Positions 21,390 to 29,930 of a stretch of DNA of 64,000 nucleotides are shown one piece after another (position 1 is the stretch's first letter; each line of letters starts with the position of its first letter). The translations under genes were made by a program, and so were the position numbers. The notes below the pieces were generated by a model. The model made no database searches. It was given only the letters and a program-made list of their open reading frames with translations, and had not been told where the DNA came from. This DNA comes from an uncultured Bacteroides sp. (GTDB lineage: Bacteria > Bacteroidota > Bacteroidia > Bacteroidales > Bacteroidaceae): contig CAMFND010000018.1 of assembly GCA_945965395.1 (NCBI GenBank), positions 1 to 64,000 of the forward strand. The letters are read 5' to 3'.

Positions 21390-21425
21390 GGCCGGTCTCT
21401 CCGCTGAGATACCGGCCTCTTTTGT
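21390..21425 (+). terminator. Terminator of relA/spoT
   Basis: GGCCGGTCTC...GAGATACCGGCC hairpin followed by TCTTTTGTTTG. Confidence 0.7.
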
Positions 21426-21494
21426 TTGTAAAGAATTCCTGAGCTTTTTCATGAAATATCCGTCCGTTATTTCCCGAAAACAAAACCAGATTTA

Positions 21495-21582
21495 CCTCGA
21501 CACGTACGTGACGAGGTCATGACATGTACGTGCGGAGAGGTCGACACGTACGTGTCGAGGTCTTAACACGAACGTGTTGTGA
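21495..21582. repeat. Palindromic array C: four 22-bp units with core CACGTACGTG
   Basis: CCTCGACACGTACGTGACGAGG / TCATGACATGTACGTGCGGAGA / GGTCGACACGTACGTGTCGAGG / TCTTAACACGAACGTGTTGTGA. Cores start at 21501, 21523, 21545 and 21567. Confidence 0.9.
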
Positions 21583-21732
21583 AATCATCGTAAAGACATT
21601 TCCTGTACAACTTCTTTTGCATCGGACAATAATATAGAAAGCTCTATCCGAATAGAGCTTCAGATTTTTATATAGCTTTTCTGATGGAACTGACTGATAA
21701 AAAGGGAAAAGTATAAGAGCTTAAAAAAACAA

Positions 21733-21757
21733 AAAAACCGCTGATGTTCAGCGGTTT
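21733..21757 (-). terminator. Terminator of tmRNA
   Basis: Minus strand AAACCGCTGAACATCAGCGGTTTTTTTG. Confidence 0.8.
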
Positions 21758-21768
21758 AATAATCATCG

Positions 21769-22162
21769 TGGACCTGGAGGGAGTCGAACCCTCGTCCAAA
21801 CAAGGAAGCCATATGCTTTCTACATGCTTATCTCTGCCTTCGGTTTTCGTGCATAAGCAAGACCAGAGCCACCCACTTATACCTTAGTTCCTAAGATTTC
21901 ATTTCAGTCGCGGAACGAGACCAAAACTATTTCCGAATTTGCTGCACCGCTAAACCAAACGCTTCGGAACAAGAGCTTTTGAGCGATGTCTCGTTTCCAT
22001 CACTTTGACGGAAATAAAGCTAATCTACTGTACTTCGATTAAGCAGCGAGAGCATAGTTTTCGTTGCCAGATAATTGTTCAGTAACTGAGATTATAGTGC
22101 AAATCACTGACGCACTGCATGCTTACATACCACATCTCTCGCTGTCAAAACCAAACAAGCCC
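21769..22162 (-). ncRNA. ssrA: tmRNA, encoded tag GNENYALAA
   Basis: Minus strand 5' GGGCTTG pairs (with wobbles) with 3' CAGGTCC. T-arm GAGGGTTCGACTCCCTC. Tag reading frame GGCAACGAAAACTATGCTCTCGCTGCTTAA at 22068-22039. Confidence 0.93.
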
Positions 22163-22217
22163 AAGATTAGTATCAATTTTCTGCAAAGATAGTAAATCAA
22201 ATACTATTTACAAAAAA

Positions 22218-22268
22218 AGAGAGGTAAATTCACTTGACTTTCATCCCAGCCGGCAAATTTACCCCTCT
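22218..22268 (-). terminator. Terminator of the AICAR formyltransferase gene
   Basis: Minus strand AGAGGGGTAAATTT...AATTTACCTCTCTTTTTTT. Confidence 0.75.
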
Positions 22269-22288
22269 ATTTTCAGACTAATTAATTA

Positions 22289-23467
22289 TTAATGATGGAA
22301 TAAACGGATTCCCGTAAATGCCATTGCAATACCGTATTTATCGCAAGTTTCAATCACATGGTCATCACGCACAGAACCTCCTGCCTGAGCAATATATTCC
22401 ACGCCACTCTTGTGAGCACGTTCAATATTATCTCCAAACGGGAAGAAAGCATCCGAACCCAATGATACTCCCTTCAATGTATCAAGCCAAGCACGTTTTT
22501 CTTCGCGTGTCAATACTTCAGGTTTCTCAGTAAAGAACTGCTGCCATACTCCATCAGCCAATACATCATCATGATCTTCGCTAATATAAATATCGATGGT
22601 ATTATCGCGATCGGCACGACGGATCTTTTCGACCCAAGGCAAATTCAGCACCTTCGGATGCTGGCGCAAATACCAGATATCAGCCTTATTACCAGCCAGG
22701 CGAGTACAATGGATACGGCTCTGCTGTCCGGCACCAATACCGATAGCCTGTCCATCTTTCACGTAGCAAACAGAATTAGACTGAGTATATTTCAAAGTGA
22801 TTAATGCAATCATCAAATCACGTTTAGCAGCTTCAGGGAAATTCTTATTCTGAGTCGGAATGTTCTCAAACAATTCTGCTCCATTCAATTTCACTTCGTT
22901 ACGTCCCTGCTCAAAAGTGATACCAAACACATCTTTCCGTTCAATGGGATTCGGACGATATTCCGGATCAATTTTAATCACGTTATAAGTACCCTTACGT
23001 TTATTTTTCAGAATTTCAAGGGCTGCGTCAGTGTATCCCGGAGCAATCACACCATCAGAAACCTCACGATTGATAAAACGAGCTGTTTCTTCATCACAGA
23101 CGTCACTCAAAGCTATAAAATCGCCATACGATGACATACGGTCTGCTCCACGAGCGCGCACATACGCATTTGCCAACGGAGACAAAGGCAAATTATCCAC
23201 GAAATAAATTTTTTTCATGGTTTCATCCAGTTCCAGACCGATTGCGGCTCCGGCAGGACTCACGTGCTTGAACGAAGTTGCAGCCGGCATTCCGGTAGCT
23301 TCTTTCAATTCTTTCACCAACTGCCATCCGTTAAACGCATCCAGAAAGTTAATGTATCCAGGACGTCCGTTCAATACTTCAATAGGCAGTTCTCCCTCCT
23401 GCATGAAAATGCGGGCCGGCTTCTGGTTAGGGTTACAGCCGTACTTGAGTTCGAGTTCTTTAGCCAT
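22289..23467 (-). CDS. Stand-alone phosphoribosylaminoimidazolecarboxamide (AICAR) formyltransferase
   Basis: LKYGCNPNQKPARIF, FKHVSPAGAA, SNSVCYVKDGQAIGIGAGQQSRIHCTRLA, SLGSDAFFPFGDNI motifs of the AICARFT domain. No MGS/IMPCH domain. Confidence 0.9.
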   Translation of the reverse strand: MAKELELKYGCNPNQKPARIFMQEGELPIEVLNGRPGYINFLDAFNGWQLVKELKEATGMPAATSFKHVSPAGAAIGLELDETMKKIYFVDNLPLSPLANAYVRARGADRMSSYGDFIALSDVCDEETARFINREVSDGVIAPGYTDAALEILKNKRKGTYNVIKIDPEYRPNPIERKDVFGITFEQGRNEVKLNGAELFENIPTQNKNFPEAAKRDLMIALITLKYTQSNSVCYVKDGQAIGIGAGQQSRIHCTRLAGNKADIWYLRQHPKVLNLPWVEKIRRADRDNTIDIYISEDHDDVLADGVWQQFFTEKPEVLTREEKRAWLDTLKGVSLGSDAFFPFGDNIERAHKSGVEYIAQAGGSVRDDHVIETCDKYGIAMAFTGIRLFHH

Positions 23468-23624
23468 ATTTTAATAGTTTGGTTGAATTTTCTACAAAAG
23501 TACGAAAAAATCAGAAGCTTCTTCATGATAAGTGCATGATTTTAAGAATTCCTCCAAAAGCCAACTAGAATATCACAAAATAAATCTGTATTTTTGCCTA
23601 TATTCTATACAAAATATAAATGTT

Positions 23625-24173
23625 ATGATAGACGAATTATTAAACTTCAACAAGACTTTCGTAGAAACCAAAGGATACGAAAAGTACATTACGAACAAAT
23701 ACCCTGACAAAAAAATCGCCATTGTCACTTGTATGGATACTCGACTGACAGAGCTACTTCCCGCAGCCTTAGGAATAAAAAACGGTGATGTCAAAATCAT
23801 CAAGAATGCCGGAGGTACCATCACTCACCCTTTCGGTAGTGCCATGCGAAGCTTGCTTGTGGCAATCTATGAATTAGGAGTGGAAGAAGTCATGATTATC
23901 GGACATACCGATTGTGGCGTACAGCACATGGACAGTGAAACCATGTTACAACACATGCGTGAAAGAGGAATCTCACAAGACCATATTGAAATGATGCAAT
24001 ATTGTGACATCAACCTTAACTCATGGCTCAGCGGATTTAACGACACGGAAGAAGCCGTACAAAAGAGTGTACACATCGTACGCCATCACCCGCTCGTACC
24101 TCAAGACATAAAAGTAAGAGGATTTATCATGAACTCCACAACCGGAAATCTTACTGAAATAGAAGACAAATAA
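23625..24173 (+). CDS. Beta-carbonic anhydrase
   Basis: CMDTRL, NAGG, HTDCGVQHM zinc-binding motifs. Start at MIDELLNF. Confidence 0.9.
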   Translation: MIDELLNFNKTFVETKGYEKYITNKYPDKKIAIVTCMDTRLTELLPAALGIKNGDVKIIKNAGGTITHPFGSAMRSLLVAIYELGVEEVMIIGHTDCGVQHMDSETMLQHMRERGISQDHIEMMQYCDINLNSWLSGFNDTEEAVQKSVHIVRHHPLVPQDIKVRGFIMNSTTGNLTEIEDK

Positions 24174-24181
24174 AAAAATAA

Positions 24182-24221
24182 AAGCCGATAAAGGGCATTA
24201 ACCCTTTATCGGCCTTCTTTT
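24182..24221. terminator. Terminator between convergent carbonic anhydrase and PiT genes
   Basis: GCCGATAAAGGG CATTAA CCCTTTATCGGC CTTCTTTTT. Confidence 0.8.
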
Positions 24222-24234
24222 TAAGGATACAAAA

Positions 24235-26529
24235 TTATCTTTCTTCTGTAAGCGCAATCATTGAAACTTCCTGAGGCACATAATCTCCCTGGAAGAAGCG
24301 GCTGGCACGAAGCAAATGACGCCAGATACTTACCAACTCCTGAGATTCCTGAAGAATATTCAAATATACTATAGATGCCTTCAAGCTTGCATTATCGCCT
24401 TCCTGCATACGGTTCATCTGCTGTTTACGCAAAGCAGAGATACGATTTTTCAGGTCATCTCCTTTTTTCAGAATGTCATCCGCTTCTTCATAATTATCCT
24501 GGCTGATAGCCACTTTAGCACGTTCCATCAGCTTGCATAATTCATCACGTACAGGCAAGAATTCTTTTACACAATCCGGAGAAATCGGATTAAAGTTGTT
24601 GTCTACATGCTCCTTACACGGTTCACAAATTCGCTTCAAGCAATAAAGCATCTGCTCACAACTGTTACTTCCCAAATGGAACCAAGTATTCTTTTCCATA
24701 GCCACGGTTATCGGCAAACGGCGGAGACCAAGTATTTCTTTACGACGACGTTTCTTCAGCATTTTCTTCTGGTCGTCCGTCGCATTCATAGCCTTTCGTA
24801 AGCTACGCAAATCTTCATTGATGAACCCGTCGGTTACCTGCACATACGTCTTTTCACAGAAACCCACGTAATCAGTCAGTGTTTCCTGAACATGCTGACG
24901 AAGCAAAGCCAAAGTTTCACCCTTATCCTTACTGCTCATCATGCGTTTAAACACATCATCCTGGCTTTCAATCTTTTCCTTCTTACCATATTTAATATTA
25001 CTACGAACAAGAAGTACCACAGCTATTACGATGAATACAAACATACCGAAGAAGCTGGTGTAGAACATGATGAAAGTTACCAAAGCACAGATGGTGAAAG
25101 CCACAAATGCAGTAATAAACCAACCACCAATCACTGAAAGCATACCCGTAATACGATATACAGCACTTTCACGACTCCAGGCACGGTCGGCCAACGAGCT
25201 ACCCATTGCTACAATGAATGTAACATAAGTAGTAGACAAAGGCAGTTTCATGGTCGTACCGATGATAATCAACAGTCCGGAAAGAACCAGATTCACAGAA
25301 GCACGTACCATATCAAACGCAGCTCCGTCTGCCAGAATAACCTCATCCTTATTGAAACGGCTGTCAATCCAGCGACGAACATTTACCGGAATAACACGTA
25401 CCAGAAAATCATTGATATTAGTTGCACGACGAACAATCACACGAGCCAATGCTGAAGATCCGAACATTTCATCACCTTCTTCCTGACGAGCCAAATCTAC
25501 AGAAGTCTTGATTACATTCTTCGCTTTCTTTGAAGTTGCCAGCGCATATACCATCACGATACCAGATGCAATCAAGAAAATAGGAGGTGTCTTAGCAGAA
25601 GACATCAAGGAAGACATCATAAAGTCATGTATACCAGAACCATTAGAATTAGCGACATAATCTGTATAAGCAGAGAAACCAGCCAAAGGTACACCGATAA
25701 AGTTCACCAAGTCATTTCCGGCAAAAGCCAATGCCAGAGAGAATGTACCCAGCAATACAATAATCTTAAACACGTTCACCTTGCACCAGTGCAACACCTG
25801 CATGAGTATGGTAAATACGACAAAGCATCCACCTACCAATGCCATTGTATTATCTTGAATCCATTGCAAAGCTTCCGGAGTCATAAAAGATGCACTCTTC
25901 AAGCCCTTAATGATGATAAAATATCCCAAAGAAGTTACGGCAATACCACCGAAAACTCCGATAGTCCAAGAAAGATTCTTCTTATAATTAAAACTAAAAA
26001 TTAGTCGGGATATATATTGTACAACAGTACCCACAATAAAAGCGACGGCTACTGAAAGGAAAATACCCATAATCACTGAAAGAGCCTTTTCCGTATTCAT
26101 CATATCACCTAAGGTTAACAATCCGGTTTCATCACCGACAATCTTCAGAATGGCAAGAATAAAAGTACCTCCCAATAATTCAAATACCATTGAAACAGTG
26201 GTAGAAGTAGGAAGTCCTAACGTATTAAAGACATCCAGAAGGACCACATCCGTCACCATTACCGCGAGCAGAATACACATGATTTCATAAAAGCTGAAGT
26301 TTACCGGATGAAAAATTCCGTGACGGGCAATATCCATCATCCCGTTACTCAGCACCGCTCCAGCAAATACTCCGATAGCAGCTACAATAATAATAGTTCT
26401 GAACTTTGCTACTTTTGCACCTACCGCAGAGTTCATGAAATTCACAGCGTCATTACTGACCCCCACCAGCAAATCAAAGATTGCCAGCATAAATAAGAAA
26501 ATAACAATTCCTAAATAAACAGTTTCCAT
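24235..26529 (-). CDS. PiT-family inorganic phosphate transporter with C-terminal PhoU/DUF47-like domain
   Basis: GVSNDAVNFMNSAVG and GNDLVNFIGVPLAG PiT signatures, with a helical cytosolic C-terminus of about 230 aa. Confidence 0.88.
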   Translation of the reverse strand: METVYLGIVIFLFMLAIFDLLVGVSNDAVNFMNSAVGAKVAKFRTIIIVAAIGVFAGAVLSNGMMDIARHGIFHPVNFSFYEIMCILLAVMVTDVVLLDVFNTLGLPTSTTVSMVFELLGGTFILAILKIVGDETGLLTLGDMMNTEKALSVIMGIFLSVAVAFIVGTVVQYISRLIFSFNYKKNLSWTIGVFGGIAVTSLGYFIIIKGLKSASFMTPEALQWIQDNTMALVGGCFVVFTILMQVLHWCKVNVFKIIVLLGTFSLALAFAGNDLVNFIGVPLAGFSAYTDYVANSNGSGIHDFMMSSLMSSAKTPPIFLIASGIVMVYALATSKKAKNVIKTSVDLARQEEGDEMFGSSALARVIVRRATNINDFLVRVIPVNVRRWIDSRFNKDEVILADGAAFDMVRASVNLVLSGLLIIIGTTMKLPLSTTYVTFIVAMGSSLADRAWSRESAVYRITGMLSVIGGWFITAFVAFTICALVTFIMFYTSFFGMFVFIVIAVVLLVRSNIKYGKKEKIESQDDVFKRMMSSKDKGETLALLRQHVQETLTDYVGFCEKTYVQVTDGFINEDLRSLRKAMNATDDQKKMLKKRRRKEILGLRRLPITVAMEKNTWFHLGSNSCEQMLYCLKRICEPCKEHVDNNFNPISPDCVKEFLPVRDELCKLMERAKVAISQDNYEEADDILKKGDDLKNRISALRKQQMNRMQEGDNASLKASIVYLNILQESQELVSIWRHLLRASRFFQGDYVPQEVSMIALTEER

Positions 26530-26773
26530 ACTTGTTTTGTTAAGTTTTTTCCGAGTGCAAAAATATTTCGTTCGTGTTATAAAAGAATGTCATATATGTT
26601 ACAATCGTGTTACAAAACGAAAAAGACAGCCTGAAAAAACTTTGTTTCTCTTCAAACAACAGCATTAAAACTTTCAGTGATAATGCAAAAAAAAGATATT
26701 TTATGCTCATTATCCTGCGTTTATCATCTGAAAATTCGTAATTTTGCACCTGAATTTTAAATATCAAACATTT

Positions 26774-27367
26774 ATGTCAGAATCAAAGAAAATAAAGACC
26801 GCATTGGTGTCTGTTTACCATAAAGACGGTTTGGACGCCATCCTGGCCAAGCTTCATGCAGAAGGCGTTGAGTTCTTGTCTACCGGAGGAACACGTCAGT
26901 TCATTGAATCATTAGGTTATCCCTGCAAGGCTGTAGAAGACATTACCACTTATCCTTCTATTCTTGGAGGCCGCGTTAAGACATTGCATCCTAAAATTTT
27001 TGGAGGTATCCTCTGCCGCAGAGAACTGGAAGGCGACCAGAAGCAGGTTGCTCAGTATGAAATTCCAGAGATTGACCTGGTTATTGTAGACTTGTATCCT
27101 TTTGAAGATACAGTTGCAAGCGGTGCAGCAGAACAAGACATCATCGAAAAAATCGATATAGGCGGTATCTCATTGATTCGTGCTGGAGCTAAGAACTTCA
27201 ATGATGTAGTAATCGTAGCCAGCAAGCATCAATACCAACCTTTATTGGAAATCCTCAACAAACAGGGAGCTGTAACCACACGCGAACAACGCCGTTGGTT
27301 TGCAGGTGAAGCATTTACTGTTTCTTCACACTACGACACTGCTATCCGCGATTATTTCAAAAAATAA
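26774..27367 (+). CDS. Stand-alone IMP cyclohydrolase (MGS-like N-terminal half of PurH)
   Basis: ALVSVYHKDGLDAILAKLHAEGVEFLSTGGTRQFI, GGRVKTLHPKIFGGILCRR, GGISLIRAGAKNF. The ORF stops after AIRDYFKK, where PurH would continue into AICARFT. Confidence 0.9.
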   Translation: MSESKKIKTALVSVYHKDGLDAILAKLHAEGVEFLSTGGTRQFIESLGYPCKAVEDITTYPSILGGRVKTLHPKIFGGILCRRELEGDQKQVAQYEIPEIDLVIVDLYPFEDTVASGAAEQDIIEKIDIGGISLIRAGAKNFNDVVIVASKHQYQPLLEILNKQGAVTTREQRRWFAGEAFTVSSHYDTAIRDYFKK

Positions 27368-27439
27368 TTGTGCTGGCAGTCATTCAGTCTTCCTAAAACG
27401 GATTTATTAATTTCAAAATTCTAGACTTATATTAAAGGA

Positions 27440-28462
27440 ATGGGATTATTCTCCTTTACACAAAACATAGCGATGGACCTTGGCACAGCCAATACCATCA
27501 TTATCAGCAATGACAAGATTGTGGTAGACGAACCATCTGTTGTTGCATTGGATCGTCGCACAGACAAGATGATTGCCGTAGGTGAACGTGCCAAGCTGAT
27601 GTACGAAAAAGAAAATCCGAACATTCGCACTGTACGCCCGTTACGTGACGGTGTTATTGCCGACTTCAACGCTTGCGAACAGATGATGCGCGGATTGATT
27701 AAAAAAGTAAATACAGGACGCCATTTCTTCACTCCCTCTTTGCGTATGGTAATCGGAGTACCTTCCGGTTCTACAGAAGTAGAATTACGTGCCGTACGTG
27801 ACAGCGCGGAACATGCAGGAGGACGTGATGTCTACCTGATATTCGAACCTATGGCTGCAGCTATCGGTATCGGACTGGATGTAGAAGCTCCGGAAGGTAA
27901 CATGGTAGTTGACATAGGTGGAGGTTCTACAGAAATTGCCGTCATTTCTTTGGGAGGTATTGTTTCAAATAACTCTATCCGCGTAGCCGGAGATGATTTG
28001 ACAGCCGATATTCAGGAATACATGAGCCGCCAGCACAATGTCAAAGTCAGTGAAAGAATGGCAGAGCGTATCAAGATTCACGTAGGTGCAGCCATGACAG
28101 ACCTGGGAGATGATGCACCTGAAGATTATATCGTACGGGGTCCAAACAGAATCACTGCCCTGCCGATGGAGGTTCCGGTATGCTATCAGGAAATCGCGCA
28201 TTGTATGGAAAAGAGCATTGCCAAAATAGAAACAGCTATTTTAAGTGCCTTGGAAAATACACCTCCTGAATTGTATGCCGACATTGTAAACAATGGTATC
28301 TATCTGGCTGGAGGCGGAGCGCTTCTGAGAGGACTTGACAAACGACTGACAGATAAAATCAACATTCCTTTCCATATTGCCGAAGATCCTTTGCTGAGCG
28401 TAGCCAAGGGAACAGGCATTGCACTGAAGAATGTAGATCGTTTCTCATTCCTGATGAGATAA
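27440..28462 (+). CDS. mreB: Rod shape-determining protein MreB
   Basis: MDLGTANTIII, GGDVYLIFEPMAAAIGIGLD-like and DIGGGSTEIAVISLGGIV motifs. Confidence 0.97.
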   Translation: MGLFSFTQNIAMDLGTANTIIISNDKIVVDEPSVVALDRRTDKMIAVGERAKLMYEKENPNIRTVRPLRDGVIADFNACEQMMRGLIKKVNTGRHFFTPSLRMVIGVPSGSTEVELRAVRDSAEHAGGRDVYLIFEPMAAAIGIGLDVEAPEGNMVVDIGGGSTEIAVISLGGIVSNNSIRVAGDDLTADIQEYMSRQHNVKVSERMAERIKIHVGAAMTDLGDDAPEDYIVRGPNRITALPMEVPVCYQEIAHCMEKSIAKIETAILSALENTPPELYADIVNNGIYLAGGGALLRGLDKRLTDKINIPFHIAEDPLLSVAKGTGIALKNVDRFSFLMR

Positions 28463-28469
28463 TATCATA

Positions 28470-28514
28470 AAAATTGAAAATGAAGAGATTTCAGATTTCT
28501 TCATTTTCAATTTT
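28470..28514 (+). terminator. Long perfect hairpin in the mreB-mreC gap, possible attenuator or internal terminator
   Basis: AAAATTGAAAATGAAGA / TCTTCATTTTCAATTTT, 17-bp perfect inverted repeat with 11-nt loop, followed by CATTTTTT. Confidence 0.6.
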
Positions 28515-28550
28515 CATTTTTTCGTTTATACACCATTCGGATTCTCTGAC

Positions 28551-29402
28551 ATGCGAAACCTGCTCAATTTTCTGCTGAAATATAATCACTGGTTCCTTTT
28601 CGTTCTTTTGGAGGTTATTTCACTTACCCTGCTGTTCCGTTTCAACAACTATCAGGGAAGTGCTTTTTTTACTTCTGCCAATTACCTCGCAGGAATAGTA
28701 TACGAAGCCTCCAGTCAAGTAACACGCTATTTTGACCTGACAGAAGTCAACAAGGACCTAACTGCACGAAATGTCGAACTGGAAATTGAAGTGGAACGCT
28801 TGTCGCAAGCCTTAGAACAATATACACAAGACACTACAGGAGTGGCTAACCTGCGTAAAGAAGCATTAAAAGACTATGTGTTATATGATGCAAGAGTAGT
28901 CAACAACAGCATCACACACCCCAACAATTTCATTACCATCGACAAAGGAGAGGCCGACGGCATCCGCCCGGAAATGGGAGTCGTATGTGGAAACGGAGTA
29001 GTCGGAATTGTTTATCTCACGGGAAAGCATCATGCCATTGTATTGCCCGTATTAAATTCCAAAAGCAGCATCAGCTGTAAAATCAAACGAACCTCGTATT
29101 TTGGTTTCCTGAAGTGGGAAGGAGGTTCTTCACAATATGCCTACGTCAAAGATATGCCCCGACATTCCGAATTCTCATTGGGCGATACGATTGTAACAAG
29201 TGGGCACAGCGCCGTTTTTCCAGCCGGGATTCCCGTAGGAACCGTAGATGATATGGAAGACAGTCACGACGGACTATCTTATCTGCTCAAAGTCAAGCTA
29301 TTCACAGACTTTGCCCGACTGAACAATGTCAGGGTTTTAGGCTCATTCAACGGCACTGAGCAGGCACAACTTGAGGACAGCATACATTCAATGCAACCAT
29401 AA
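28551..29402 (+). CDS. mreC: Rod shape-determining protein MreC
   Basis: FITIDKGEADGIRPEMGVVCGNGVVGIV; position after mreB. Confidence 0.94.
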   Translation: MRNLLNFLLKYNHWFLFVLLEVISLTLLFRFNNYQGSAFFTSANYLAGIVYEASSQVTRYFDLTEVNKDLTARNVELEIEVERLSQALEQYTQDTTGVANLRKEALKDYVLYDARVVNNSITHPNNFITIDKGEADGIRPEMGVVCGNGVVGIVYLTGKHHAIVLPVLNSKSSISCKIKRTSYFGFLKWEGGSSQYAYVKDMPRHSEFSLGDTIVTSGHSAVFPAGIPVGTVDDMEDSHDGLSYLLKVKLFTDFARLNNVRVLGSFNGTEQAQLEDSIHSMQP

Positions 29403-29432
29403 AAATTAACGATACAGAAAGCCAAGGTAATT

Positions 29433-29930
29433 ATGCAATATATCATACGTCTTGAATGGTTCATCATACTTGTCTTACTGCAAGTACTGGTACTCAACCA
29501 CATTCATTTTGAACAATATGCCACACCGTTGTTCTATATCTACTTTTTATTGAAGATAGATTCAGACAACAGCCGTAAGGGATTAATGTTATGGGCCTTT
29601 TCTTTAGGACTTTGCATCGATATTTTCAGCAATACACCAGGATTAAACGCTGCCACAGCCGTATGTACAGCCTTCTGCCGCCCATGGATTCTCAGATTGT
29701 TTTCCTTACGTGACATTACAGACAACTTTGAACCAGGCATGTATCAGATGGGATTTGCTTCATTTTTCCGGTACACGATAGTCCTTGTTTTATTACATGC
29801 TTTCATACTGAATATCTTGGATACATTCTCATTGGCCAACATGCCCACGCTGTTGCTGAAAATTGCCAGTGATACAATTATCACACTCATATTCATCTTA
29901 TGTGTTGATTCTGTCAGGAGGAAAAAATAG
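29433..29930 (+). CDS. mreD: Rod shape-determining protein MreD
   Basis: Small polytopic membrane protein between mreC and mrdA. Confidence 0.85.
   Translation: MQYIIRLEWFIILVLLQVLVLNHIHFEQYATPLFYIYFLLKIDSDNSRKGLMLWAFSLGLCIDIFSNTPGLNAATAVCTAFCRPWILRLFSLRDITDNFEPGMYQMGFASFFRYTIVLVLLHAFILNILDTFSLANMPTLLLKIASDTIITLIFILCVDSVRRKK

Noticed and set aside
21390-21425. GGCCGGT hairpin as part of array C
   Set aside because: It is a normal terminator with a T-rich tail just after relA/spoT and is not in phase with the 22-bp units.
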